DNA of 64,000 nucleotides from Punica granatum (lineage: Eukaryota; Streptophyta; Magnoliopsida; Myrtales; Lythraceae): the NCBI RefSeq assembly GCF_007655135.1, contig NC_045129.1, positions 2,108,001 through 2,172,000 of the forward strand. Direction: 5' to 3'. The notes below the pieces were generated by a model. The model was not told where the DNA came from and did not search any database. It was given only the letters and a program-made list of their open reading frames with translations. Positions 21,835-33,929 of this stretch are shown piece by piece. Within the stretch, counting starts at the first letter, position 1. Each line of letters opens with the position of its first letter. The position numbers and the translations under genes were made by a program.

Positions 21835-24781
21835 TTAGAATTTCAGAGTAATCTCACTTCCATTACTCTCCTCATTGTCATCTCTCAAGTTGCTTAATCC
21901 TTTCCTCTGATCTCCACCATTCTCACCGCTGGTGTCGCCCTTCCAGCTGCTGCTCTCGGACTTTCCATCCTCGATGCTCTCTGACTGGTCTCCTGTGCCC
22001 CTCATCCCGGACTCTGGCGAGCTGTGTGTCTGGGACGTGGCCTTGTAGACGTGGATCTGGTGATGGAGAGGGTGATGGTGGATCTCGTGGTGAGGGGTAG
22101 ACGGTGGAGGGCCGGCACTGGTGTAGTATTCCTGGGCAGGGACAGTGGGCGTGCAGTAGTGTGGGGGAGCGTGAGACGCTGGATGTGCGCCGTAAAGGGC
22201 TGGACTGCCGCCATGTGCCGCAGCTGCTGCTGCTGTGGCATACTCGGGTGGCACCCAGATGCCTCCAAGGACTACGAGCTGAGGGGTCGCGGCACCTGTG
22301 GCTTGTGGACTAGGACTTGGCCGTCGAGTGTGAAGCCTATATTTCTGCACATAATAAAGCCGGGAACATCTATGAGCCAAAACTCGTGAAAGATAGAATT
22401 AATAAAGTAGATGAACATGTTTATTTCAGAAATCCTAATAATTAATAAAAGAACATGAGTAGTCTCATTGAATATCGAACTTAAAAGCTCTAGATTATCT
22501 GGAGAAGACATGCACCACTGCATTACACATATAATTTCGGGTAGACCAACATGTTTTGACGAATCATATATAGTTTACAGTTGATGTTTTCTGGTTTGCC
22601 AAATCAAAATTACTATATGAAGAAACATCGATATATATATGTATATATGTACATGAAATCTTGGTTGGGCGTTTCTGTTTGGATGTAGTACGTACGAGAA
22701 GAAGGTTGCATGTCTGCATTACAGTACAAAAGATTAAATAAGTATTCCAATGATACCTGGTGTTCCACCGAAAAAAAAAATAGTAAAATTACTTTGTGCT
22801 ACTGCTATTAGACTCATTTGCGAGAGACAACATGTACTATGTTTATCGGATATCAGTATTTTTCGTGGATCCAATATAAGTTATCTTTTGTAACACGCTC
22901 GGTTCGGATTCCGTAATTATTATTTCTTGGTACGCATACGGGATTAAAGTATAGGATGGAGGAGGGAGGAAGAGAGAGAGAGAGAATACTGTAATACCTG
23001 CAAATGGCTTTTAACTTCATCATTGGTCAAACCGTCAACCTTCATCAGCTCCCTGATTTGCTTTGGAGTGGCCACTGTTGGTCAGTCAAAGTTCAGACCA
23101 TCACTATCCAATTCAGTTATACACAATCATTACAGTACAATAGTAATATTTTGGGACCACAAGCTTATGAAACCATAATCATTACTTTATGATCATTTTC
23201 AAGACAAAACCAATCATAAAGCTATTAACATTATTATTATTCCATGATTACTGCTTCCTACCTTGAGAACCGCCAAGCATCTGAAGGGCATTCACGAATC
23301 TGCGGTGCAGGTCTGGTGACCAACACCTTCTCGCCTTCCTATGAGTTTGAGGGTTCGTAGAACTGGTCGTGTTAGCAGCTGTATTGGACACCACCGGTTG
23401 CCCTTCGGGAGAGCTCCCAGTTGCCTTTGCCTGCTCGATTACCATTCCGTTGATGATATTGCCACCCTTAATGGAGTTAGTGTTGTTGTTATTATTATCT
23501 CTTCTGGGGCATAGAATTCCATTCTCGGTGTCGGTGTACTTCTTGTCTTCCATCTCCTTCTCATTAGAAGCTAAGGCCAGTTCAGGAAGGGCCTGGAAGG
23601 TTGGGTTCGTGCTCATGTTACGGTCCTTAGAGAATGGGAGGAAAGCACCTCCATTCCTTGGTTTATTGTCCAGGGCCAGTTTAGGGCTAACATTGAAACC
23701 GATATCGATTTCTTTTGGCGGCGAGGTGATTGTGCCAGTTTGTTGCTTGGTCCCATCGCTTGCCTGGCTCCATAACTGAGCGGAAGTCATCCAATTTGCC
23801 TTGTCAGAGAGATTGCTTGATGTCTTTTCGGTGCCTTCGGAGGGTGATTTCTTTAAGGGTATGAACTCTTCAAGAACAGGCCGTGGCCCTTGGTTGGCTC
23901 TGTATGCTTGTAGCTGTTGCCTTGAAGCTTCTAAGGCTGCATGAGAGGGGATATAAAACTTTTAAGATTTATACTTCAGATCAACTTAGAAACACATCCC
24001 AGGGGAAGAATTCACAACTCCGAGCAGAAATTTATATGACAAGTAAGGAATTCTAGGTACTATAAATTCAAAGTGAAGATTCACAAAAAGGCAGTCTCTA
24101 ACTTCTATAAATGAAAAGAGAAAATGAAAAGGGCAAAAGCAAAAGATTATGAACAACATATGAATATATATATATATATATATAGCACTGTAAAATAAGC
24201 AGAAAAGATAGTCGAAAAAATCATATTCAATTGCTGCATTTCAAGGTGGATGACTCCATCCCCAAGTTTCATTGATCAAACAAATATATGTTCAAGATTG
24301 GAGAAGAAGTATTGAGCCTGCCAATTAAACAATATGAGTCATATGAGCTTATATTACATATAGAGATGAAGCGGGATAACAAACAAATTCAAGTAATCTC
24401 ATGAAAAATCGACCTGGATGGAAATGACGAATAACAACAGAAATCCAAGAAAGAATAATCATGAAATATCTGCTAGGTCGACTTATCAGCCCAAAACCAC
24501 GATATTGGGAAGAAGATAGGAAAGTTTTTGCTTGTTACTCCGATGGAGGCCGGTAGTCCAAGCACACACATACCGTTGGTGAGGAGCTGCATGCAGAGGG
24601 GGAGCTCGCGTTTGAATGCATCGATCTTGAGGCGCTCCTCCTCGAGGCGGGCAAGGAAGTCCTCGAGCTTCTGTGCGGGGTCCACCGAGGGCATAGCAGC
24701 TTGTTGGTCCCCAAAGGATTTCAGGAGCATGGAGTAGCTATGGGGCTTGCATTCGAGGCTCAGTTCTGAGGGAGAAGCCAT
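21835..24781 (-). CDS. EFM: G2-like MYB transcription factor, EARLY FLOWERING MYB PROTEIN (EFM) type
   Basis: Nuclear GARP/G2-like repressor of the HHO/NIGT1 clade. In Arabidopsis EFM delays flowering by repressing FT, works with a JMJ-type demethylase and lies downstream of SVP. Four exons (24781-24574, 23936-23262, 23074-22998, 22344-21835) splice cleanly to 1470 nt, 489 aa. The N-terminus, [20 protein letters not shown], has an LxL repression-like motif and is followed by a coiled coil ([20 protein letters not shown]). The MYB domain is at about 268-328 ([15 protein letters not shown], then [13 protein letters not shown], with its SHAQKYF-like end). A His/Pro-rich tail ends NGSEITLKF as in EFM. 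Exon 2 is Asn-rich. The upstream leader is CT-rich on the sense strand. Assignment to EFM over other HHO genes rests on the matching N- and C-termini. Confidence 0.93.
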
Positions 24782-25110
24782 GGTGTGGAATTGATAAGTG
24801 ATGAACTCCGTGCAACCTTGATATTGATCAATAGTGCAGGCAGCAAAAAACTATATATTATATATTATATGTATATTCCGAAAGAACAAGCTAAGGTTTA
24901 TATGTCGGGTCGTGTCCGAGAGAACATATATGAATGAGATATGGTAAATGGAAGGATATGTGGGAACAAACAAGAGCAAAAGAGGATTTGTGGACTACTC
25001 TTCCCTTTTCTAGGATTTGATGATGATCAGTTTTAAAGAGGGAGAGAGAGAAGAGGGGGAGAGAGAGAAGGGGCAGGCAGATAAAGGGAGAGGATGGTTG
25101 TTTGTGAACA
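24782..25110 (-). promoter_or_regulatory. EFM 5' leader/promoter with pyrimidine-rich tracts
   Basis: Upstream of the EFM start are TATATATTA-rich DNA (about 24850-24875) and GA runs on the plus strand at about 25035-25075, that is CT tracts on the sense strand. Transcription start not determined. Confidence 0.45.
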
Positions 25111-26488
25111 CAAGGAGGATTCGAGGGAGGATCGACCCTTCTTTTCTAGGGGGAGTTCAAGGGAATAAAGTAGGTTTTCTAGTGAGAGATAGATAGAGAT
25201 GTGAGAAAAGTAAAGTAAATTAAAGGCAAAGAAGATAATAAAGCCACGGGGATGGTAACTTCTTCCAACAAAAACAAAAGCCCCCCAACAAAAAGTAATT
25301 AAAATCGAATAAACGTCTAGATAAAAAAAAATTGAGGAATTACTCATCGAGTAAACTCGTGTTACACGTATCATCTATATATAATATATAATACATGAAA
25401 TAATTCACCGGAAGTCACCATTCAAGCTATAAAAAAATCCCGAGTTTCTCAATATTTGATTTTTCACACTTCTAATTTATAAACATTAATTAAGTGATTA
25501 TAATATCCATTAACTATAAGTAACCTCAATAGGTAGTTTAAATTAATTATCCCATTATACTAATTAATGCACCATAAATCAAGTAAAATTGTTATCTGAT
25601 AATTTATCCGTTGTATGTGATAATTGAAGGATTCCTTAAAACCTACCACCTATACTAAAAAGGTAATCGTAAATTTCTCATTAAGCGATCTTTTGGTTGC
25701 AAAAAAATTCTAATAAATAAATTTAAGTTAAATATGAAAATAAGTATTTTGGAACAGAGTGAAAATTTAGTTATTTTCTAAATAATAATACAAATATAAT
25801 ACAAATAAAATTTTAATTAACACAAGTAACAAAAGAGAAATAAAAATTTTATATTTAAATGACGACGGATTATATTTGAAGTTAGAATATTTACATACAC
25901 TTGAACTTAACATTACTTAATCACCAATATATGTGCATTACCTAATAATATTTTTTAATTTCAAGAAAATTTTAACATTAATTAACTAGAGATATTAATT
26001 ATCTAATAATAATTTTAATTCCAATAGAATTTTAATTTTATAAGCTATCAATTAATTTTCAAAAATGAAAAGAGTTTGTTTTACCATCTGAATATTCATA
26101 GTATATACTCACAATGAAAAAATAAATCAATATGTTTTAATATTTTAATCAAATCAAATTAATTTAATATAATGTAATATCAATTTCAAACATAAGTAAT
26201 AATCATGCATAAGCACGGGTTCATTGTCTTGTTTACATTGATTGACGAGTTAATATACGAATCTGTATTGATTATTTATTGCTTAAGCAATTTTAAGAGA
26301 GAATATCCCACGCATACCCACTTGGTTGTTCTGCTGCACAAGCTTGTTATGGGAGAAGGAAAGTGGCGAGCCTCTCCTTGTCGGTGGTAGTAATGATAAA
26401 CTTGGTTTTTGTTTCGGATATGATATGCTTAATGTACTAGGACGAGGAAAAGAGGAAACAAGGAGATAAATAGTTAAAACTTAAAAGG

Positions 26489-26535
26489 ATATATATATAT
26501 ATATGTGTGTGTGTGCGCGCGCGCGCGCGCGCATG
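26489..26535. repeat. Compound (AT)n(GT)n(GC)n microsatellite
   Basis: About 47 nt of unbroken alternating purine-pyrimidine sequence passing from AT to GT to GC dinucleotides. Alternating GT/GC runs are known Z-DNA formers. Confidence 0.9.
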
Positions 26536-27902
26536 GTAGATGTATATGTGATAGAGTGAGAAAAGGGAATCAAAGGGCTCTGACAACGGGGGGGTCATGT
26601 GGTTGCTTAGGGTTCTGTTTTTTTAAGAACCTTTGGGCAGTTTTTGATAGTACGAATTTCAAATCACACAGAAATAAAAGATGATTCTTCTTCTCCTTCA
26701 ATTCCCCCTGTGCTGTCCTTTTTCTGCTTTTCTTTCTCTCTCTTTTTCTGTTAATCTCCTTTTTTTTTAATTTATTTTTTTTATCCTTTTGCCTTTTGAT
26801 AATTAATATTGTTCCAAATGATAAACATATATAGTATATGAATCTATGAGCCCTTCTGAAACAAAATTCATTAACAGTTCAAAATCCACCGAATTTTGCT
26901 CCTTAAGTACGATTCCTTTTAGTGGGAATATCACCATGCATAATTAGTTGTAATTGGTTCACTGTCACGCAACCTTTTGGAATTTGGTTTTTATTAATTC
27001 ATTCGGTGCATGCCCTAATGAATCCACCCGAGTCACTTCAAACCAGAAAACTACTGCATACATACAGTGTGGAAAAAGGCATTTGATTCCATGCATAAAT
27101 TGCTTTACATATGCAATTTCACACAAAAAGGTTAAAAAGACTCATAACCAATCACGTCAAATTTGATTCAGAAGACACAATGAGAGAATGATGTTTAGCT
27201 ATCAGACAAAATAAGAATTACGCTCGCGTTTAAGCGTCGTGTTATAGTATGTGTGTAACTAGCTAGAAATTAAAGATATTCCGACATGAACTATGACTGA
27301 CTTGAATCTAACAGAAAAATTGATTTCCTCAAAGGGGAACCTTTGCTAATAGGCCTATATGGAGACTTTTGGATCGTGTGTACCGGCAAGTAGTACTTTA
27401 CCTCCTCCCAGGGAATTCTTTCTTCCCTATGATGGATGTCTCAAAATCGTATTACCATGATTCTTACATGGATTACTGTGTATTAATTAGGTCTTGAAGT
27501 TAAGTATAGCATATACTGTGGGGGTGGGGGGAGGGAGAGAGAGAGATATGACATAGATAGATATTCAAATCATGTATTAGTATCAATCCAGCCAGCATTG
27601 CAGTTTATTGCTTTCTTTTTGGGCTCCAAAAGTTGCATAATTGTTCTAACATTGAGTGCAAAATTTAGAGAGAGAGAGAGAGAGGGCAGAGAATATCTGG
27701 TCTTTTAATTAAAAAAAAGATGGTGATGATAATAAAAGAATAAAATATTTGGTGCCAAGGAAGGAATATCTTAGTTCCAATTCTACGACTCTAAATTTAA
27801 GGGAATGTAATGCACCCACACACAGAAAGCTACAAAGCTTAAAGCTAGTTCTAAAGACAGAAAAAAACACACGCTCCCTCTCTCTAGAGAAGAATTAATA
27901 AA

Positions 27903-28073
27903 AATTAACGTAGATTGGTTCAATTGTTTGATTCTCTTTCAATAAGATTTTGAATTCGAATATTATGAATGAAAAATATACACTTAAAGAATTTCACTCT
28001 CTAGTGAACTAATTATAAATTAGTTGGAGTCAATTAGACTTTCAGATACGTGATGATGCACACAAAAAATAAA
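27903..28073 (+). mobile_element. SINE, 171 bp, with 15-bp target-site duplication
   Basis: Flanked by the perfect 15-bp direct repeat AGAAGAATTAATAAA (27888-27902 and 28074-28088). It starts with a tRNA-like region (GATTGGTTCAATTGTTTG, then TTTTGAATTCGAATATT as a B-box-like segment) and ends in an A-rich tail. Long variable-length duplication plus tail and pol III-like boxes define a SINE. It shares sequence with the copies at 33930, 53415 and elsewhere. Confidence 0.8.
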
Positions 28074-28804
28074 AGAAGAATTAATAAAGGGGAGAGAGAG
28101 AGAGAGCTTAAGAGAGGCCTTTGGGTTGGGGAATCTTCTTCTGCTACTGCCTTTAGTTAAGTGGGTTGGAAGGTAAGAAGATTCTCTCTCTCTCTCTCTC
28201 TCTCTCATTTTATTAAATTTATGAATTTAGTCACTATTATCCAGCTTCCAATAAAAAGACTAACATTACTTTCACATATTAATGAAAGTCTCTTCTTTAC
28301 AAGTAATATACAGTCATAACATTTTTTCTCATCTCCTCCTAACACAATTCTATGTATGTGTATATCATGCTTCATTTGCTTATATGACCAGTTTTCAGTA
28401 TATATATATATATATATGTGGTCCGGGATAATTCTCGAGGTTAGCTTGCTATTTCCCAGATATGTAATGAATGAGTAAATTCACATATGTATCCAACCCA
28501 AGTTCCTCAATAATATTTTTCCTCACAAGACAGTTATTAGCAAATCGATCACGTTTATGGTCGCACTAGATGCAAAGCAATAACCAATATTTACGGCATC
28601 TCTTATCTTGATCTATCGTTACGTACTTAAGCTGTTCTCATAGGAATATTTTTCCTGAGTTGCGATATCATCGATCGTTCACGAAAAGAACTCTGCTAGA
28701 GAATGAGTGAGCTTTTTCCGGAAAGCCAGATATGTTCTGCATTTATCCACTAGAGTATCGACCTAATTTCCTTAATAGTAACCCCAAGATAGAATAAAAC
28801 AAAC

Positions 28805-29801
28805 TGTTGTATAATAAATTGTATTTACTAATAATAATAATGATGATGATATATTAATTGACTTGTCAACGGATTAAAGATTCCCCTTAATTATTTGTGT
28901 TTAATTGGAATTACCGTTATTCAATTTAATGGTCAAATTGACTCATGGAAAAAGTATTTAATTTAATTACTTACCGTTTGAAGTGTAGGCCATTAATTTG
29001 ATTTAATCAATTCTTTTAATAATAATAATAATGGTTATTATAATTGAATGCATTTCTTGCAGTATAAAATGGACAAGTGCCTCTTTTCTAAACTAATGGT
29101 ATGTTTGTTTCAACTTAATTAAATAAGTGCTTAAAAGTTAGTTATAAGTTAGTTATAAGAGAAAATGAATGTACGAAAGAGGAAAAGATGAGAGATAAAG
29201 ATCTAAACTACTTAATCATTAAGCAAAAAACCACTTAATGAAATAAGTAGAAAATTTTGACTTGATGAAAGAAGTCATTATTCACTTATCGTTACTCTTT
29301 ATCTCTCATAAAACTTTTTTCATCGTTATTCATTCCTCCCTTCTACCTATACATTTCTTCCCTTAACTAATTGAGTGCTTAATTTTAAAGCATTTAATTT
29401 ATCAAACACAACCTAAGTCCGGAAATTACATTTGAGTGTTCTTATTATTCATATAGTTTATAGTTTATATATTATTCCTCGGGTTGGGTTCTAGTGAGGG
29501 AGTGTCATGTTTACAGCCACAACTACTCCTTGTGGGCATTGTATTTCGGGGTTGGATAATTCTGTTGAAACTATGTTGTAATATTGCGGAGAATTATCTA
29601 TCCTCAAGATTGTTTCCTGGAAATGTCTTATCCACTAATCGTTAAATTATTTGTGTTTTCCGTTAAATTATATCTCTTGTTTTGATATGTTAGACAAGTT
29701 TATTTCTTGTAATTGTGATTTCGTAATATTATAATATTTTGCGATAAATTTATTTTATGTATTTATCTGTAATTCTCCACATCTCTAAATTTTTCACAAC
29801 T
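28805..29801 (+). repeat. 5' LTR (interrupted by a MITE)
   Basis: Aligns with 32951-33564 along its whole length apart from a 317-bp MITE plus its 3-bp duplication, a stretch of about 30 bp around 29455-29480, and scattered substitutions. Confidence 0.8.
29097..29413. mobile_element. Tourist-like MITE inside the 5' LTR
   Basis: Flanked by TAA on both sides (29094-29096, 29414-29416). The ends are imperfect inverted repeats: GGTATGTTTGTTTC at the left and GGTTGTGTTTGATA reading in from the right. The 3' LTR carries the uninterrupted site with one TAA (33234-33236), which is direct evidence of insertion. Confidence 0.85.
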
Positions 29802-29882
29802 ATTTGTGGATAGATAATCTTCTCCAAATATGGAGCTATATTGTTCGAGATGTAGAGATATTGGAGAAATTTTAGGAATTTA

Positions 29883-30115
29883 GGCTCTGTTTGGTTTCAG
29901 AGTTGTATTTTAGAATCACAATTCTAACTTAATTCTACCCACTACAAAACAAAATAACTCATACAAAGTCAAAGAGTGAGTCCCATTTATATTACTTTTT
30001 CCCACAACAAAACAACATAACTCTTACAAAGTCAAAGGGTGGGCTCCATTTATACCACTCAAAATCAAAATCAAAATCACAATTCTAAAATCCTACTATG
30101 AAACCAAACACCACC
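29883..30115. mobile_element. Tourist-like (PIF/Harbinger) MITE, 233 bp
   Basis: Flanked by TTA (29880-29882, 30116-30118). Terminal inverted repeats: GGCTCTGTTTGGTTTCAGAG at the left and GGTGGTGTTTGGTTTCATAG from the right, continued by TTTTAGAAT on both sides. It contains a diverged internal duplication (ACAAAGTCAAAG at two places). No coding capacity. Confidence 0.85.
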
Positions 30116-32309
30116 TTAACTTTTGGAAACTGTTTTAGAGTTATTTGATAAGTAGCGTTGATAATTCAATTTATTAAGTTCAATGTTGAGTATGATCACT
30201 GGATAATTTTTCACCGAGATGTGCAGAGCATGAGAGAAATTGTTTTCAAAGGCTTTGACAAATTAGTCCAAATGCAGGGTACTCAGTACGCGTGGGTATG
30301 ATATAACCGCAAAAAAAAAAAAAAAACACTTGCTTGATTTGTTTTGAATATTCAGTTTTCAATTGATGAGGAAGATGCAGCAGTTTCCGGATTCGAGAAA
30401 ATGAAGTCGAACGCAGGAATGGAAGTGGCTGTTCTAATTAGCAAATATTCAGACTGAAGCAAGCGGAAAGTGGAAAATATATATACATGCATATCAGAGG
30501 GAACACCAATATAGTTCGATCATAATTTCGTGGTTTATAGTGCATGACAGAGCACTAGAGGTGGATGGAATATAGATCAAGCAAGGTCCTTAATGGGTGA
30601 GAAGAAATTTTGAGGTATCGATTAATAAATTATATTTCGATTTAATTACGCAGATGATGGACTACATCAAATCAGGTGCGTACCCTTCAATGGCCATATA
30701 TCATTTTGTTATGTATATAAAGTTTTGTCTTTTCCACAAAATCTCTTGATCGAGATCGTCTGTTCTTGCTTTAGACCAATTTGGACAAATCTACTATCGG
30801 ATTTTGTGTTAATCAAATTCAGTTTAACAGAGCCTAAAAAACAATCTGTTTAAAAAAAAATAAAATAGGATGAAATTAGTTTCCTCGAATGCAATGTCGC
30901 CCTTGGCTTGTGAAATCGTCATTGATGGGTGACTGTAGGCCAACGGTAGTATGAAATTCATGGCATCTAATTTTTCACGGTAATTGGTTGTTTTTTCGTT
31001 TTCATCAAATTATTGAACGCCAGGTATGTGATTACCATCCATTATTGAAACAAAATGTTAGTGTTAATATAATGAAATTCTTCTGTTTGTATAAATATAC
31101 TTGTTATATATTGTTGTTCCAGGTAAAAATTTTATTAAGAAAATTTTAGGAGACCCATTATTCAGATCCACTATGAATGAATTAATTGAATAAAATTCAA
31201 ATTCGGTAATCTGTGAATGAGCACTTCAAGAATAATGTCTAAGAAATGCTTTATCTGTTAGATTTAATTAGAAATAATGGAATTGTTGATTTAGAAGTTT
31301 CTCGATGTGGTCTATATATATATATATATATATATATCCATATAACTGTATATGTTATTGTGTGGCTTATGGTGTGGAATCAGTGACTAGTCCATGGGAT
31401 TATAAAACCCAAGTTGAGATGTTTACCTGTTAGAAGTACGATCCGTAATAAGAAATTTAAATGGTTTTATTTTCCATATGGATGTGCTGGAACTTTTCCG
31501 TGTACTGATGTGTCTACCGATGAACCATATGGAAAAATCTGAAATGTCCGAATAATGAGCACTTCTATGATTTTGAGTTGCCTTGCATTTCTCTGATCTG
31601 GGGCTCATCAAATTATTTTCGATTAATGACAGATTATGTGCAGAAGGTGATTAATTACATAAAAGTGCTCATAATTATATATTGTAATTTTAAGGATTTC
31701 TTCATTGTATACGGTGGAAACAAATATATTATAATCTTTCTTTTATCATGTGTGAGTTATTCTATAAGGTGAAAACATAAGAATTTATGGGAATAAATTT
31801 AAGCTAAAGCCTAATTGGTCATGTGATTAATATGCTGATATAACTAGTAATATCTTTATATTTGGTGCATGTGACCACATGAATATTCTCATGGACCTCT
31901 AGTATATCATTGTGAAGGACTTGAAGAGTCTCAACGAGATGCTATTTGCATGAGAAAATTGTGATTCGCTCCATGAAAAAATATGCACATAATATTGTGA
32001 GATATTCATAAAAAAACCACGAGAGATATGAGACTCTTACCGAATTATAGAAATAGTCTGAGTGAATCTTACCGTCTTTATATTGATGCTACTAAATGGG
32101 AGAATTGACTCCTTGAACGGAAATCGAGTTTTGAGGATTTAAGGCTCTTCACTATGGACTATACATGAAATGTAATACGTGTTTACATTTTCAGGGCATT
32201 ATAAGTTTTGAGAAATAGTGGGGGTAATTCCCAAAAGTCTCGTATATGGTATTATGCACCGAATTTTCACAACGAGAAAGGTTGGACTATTATTCCTAAC
32301 AGTCTCTTA

Positions 32310-32612
32310 GAGTGCGCTTGGATTTAGAGTTGAGTTGAGTTGAGTTTTGGTTTTAATTGGTTTGTAATGATTGTATTGTTGAATGATGAGAAAAAGTGTG
32401 AAAAAGTAATGAATAGTTGAGAGAAAGTAATGATTAAGTAATGATTGTGTTGTTGAATTGTGAAAAAGTAATGAATAGTTAAGAGAATGTAATATTAAAA
32501 ATTGAATTGAATGATTAAAAATTTTTTTAAAAAAGTAATGATTGTGTTGTTGAATTGAAAATAAGTGGAGTTGAGTTGAGTTGATTTGAAAATTTTTTAA
32601 AAAACAAACACA
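32310..32612. mobile_element. Tourist-like MITE with GAGTT repeats
   Basis: Begins GAGTGCGCTTGGATTTAGAG after TTA (32307-32309) and ends ..AAACAAACACA before TAA. The left and right ends are related as weak inverted repeats (CTTGG.. versus TGTGTTTGTTT). It is rich in TTGAGTTGAG and TAATGATTGTGTTGTTGAAT internal repeats. Boundaries approximate. Confidence 0.55.
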
Positions 32613-32937
32613 TAACTTTTAAAGTTGAGTGATAAAGCGGTTGTGGACACTCTTAATGAGTCTGTCTATGCAAGTATGGAAGGAAGAGACCGCTTCCTAC
32701 AGATTTTCCGATAGATCCTAGAGTACTTGCGAGATCGGGATAGCCCCAAGGCCGTACTAAATTGGTGCTGCCTATAGTGATCTGGAACCCATGTATAGTG
32801 TGAACTAAATTCTTTGAATTTATGTCAAAACATGCGGTTCAAGCCCTAGGCCACCGTCTGTCTATGCACTATACAATTCCCGACTATTTGTTTTTCTTTA
32901 TATTATATTATTTTATGTGATATTATTAATATTAGAA

Positions 32938-32950
32938 ATAGGTGGGGGAT
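32938..32950 (+). other. Polypurine tract of the LTR element
   Basis: Reads ATAGGTGGGGGAT directly against the start of the 3' LTR, the expected place for the plus-strand primer of reverse transcription. Confidence 0.65.
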
Positions 32951-33564
32951 TATTGTATAATAAATTGCATTTACTAATAATAATATATTAATTGATTTGT
33001 TATTAAAAATTGCCCTTAATTATTCGTGTTTAATTCGAATTACTATTATTCAATTTAATGGTCAAATTGACTCCTTGAATATAACTCTTTGAAACAGTAT
33101 TTAATTTAATTACTTACCGTTAGAAGTGTAGGCCATTAATTTGATTTAATTAATTCTTTAAATAATAATAATGGTTATTATAATTGAATGCATTTCTTGC
33201 TGCATAAAATGGACAAGTGCCTCTTTTATAAACTAAGTTCGGAAATTACATTCGAGTATTCTTATTATTCATACTCGGGTTGGGATCTAGTGAAGGAGTG
33301 TCGTGTTTATAGCCACGACTACCCCTCGTGGGTATTGTATCCCGGGGTTGGATAATTCTATTCTGAAGAAAATTTTCTGGAAACGCCTTGTCCACTAATC
33401 GTTTTTCAGTTATTTGTGTTTTCCGTTAAATTATATTTCTTCTTTTGATATGTTAGACAAGATTATTTCCTGTAATTGTGATTTCGTAATATTAATATAT
33501 TTTAGGACAAATGTATTTTTTCGATTTATGTATAATTCTCCACAACTCGAAATTTTTCACAACA
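32951..33564 (+). repeat. 3' LTR
   Basis: Intact copy of the LTR without the MITE. Shares with the 5' LTR long blocks such as TGGTCAAATTGACTC and GTTAGACAAG. Ends TTTTTCACAACA. Confidence 0.8.
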
Positions 33565-33929
33565 CAATGGTAGATATACTGTCTACTGTCTAGCAGAAAC
33601 AAATGTACGTACTATATAGTAAGGAATTAACTGGTTTTTTTTTTTGGCCTTGTATAAATCAAATTTTGGTTCAGAAAATCTTTGGCTGTTGGCCTCATCT
33701 AGAAATCAGACACAACTTTTCCATGAAAGAAGAAAGAGATAAAAAGGGGAAGGTGAAGGAAAGGAAACTGCATCAAATTCCCTTCACTCTACAGAGAGAG
33801 GTTGGTCACTTTCCTAAAACCAGTCTTCTCGTACAAGACTCCAACCCGCGCCTTTTCTTGCAGATTCCTCCCCCTCCCTAACAACCAAAGCAAAAGCCAA
33901 AAATTAACAAAGCAAATTCATAAATCAAT

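Larger units (their letters stand above)
25111..28804. other. Intergenic, no gene seen
   Basis: Strongly AT-rich, with stops in all frames. It holds a compound AT-GT-GC microsatellite (26489-26535), GA tracts (27531-27547, 27668-27686, 28090-28107), a CT tract (28181-28206) and one SINE copy with perfect target duplication (27903-28073). Nothing coding recognised. Confidence 0.6.
28805..33564 (+). mobile_element. Non-autonomous LTR retrotransposon, with nested MITEs
   Basis: Two diverged direct repeats, 28805-29801 and 32951-33564, bracket a 3.1-kb interior. The LTRs begin TGTTG (5') or TATTG (3', mutated) and end CAACT or CAACA, the short inverted termini usual for LTRs. A purine-rich tract (AGGTGGGGGAT) sits immediately before the 3' LTR, fixing the orientation as plus. 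The flanks CAAAC (28800-28804) and CAATG (33565-33569) match only in part, so the insertion is old. No gag or pol frame is visible in the interior, and no clear primer-binding site was seen, so this looks like a LARD-like or heavily decayed element. Three Tourist-like insertions lie inside it. Confidence 0.8.

Noticed and set aside
28090..28206. GA tract and CT tract facing each other, as a hairpin RNA
   Set aside because: Pairing would rest only on the dinucleotide repeats, with a 70-nt unpaired loop; simple microsatellites explain it.
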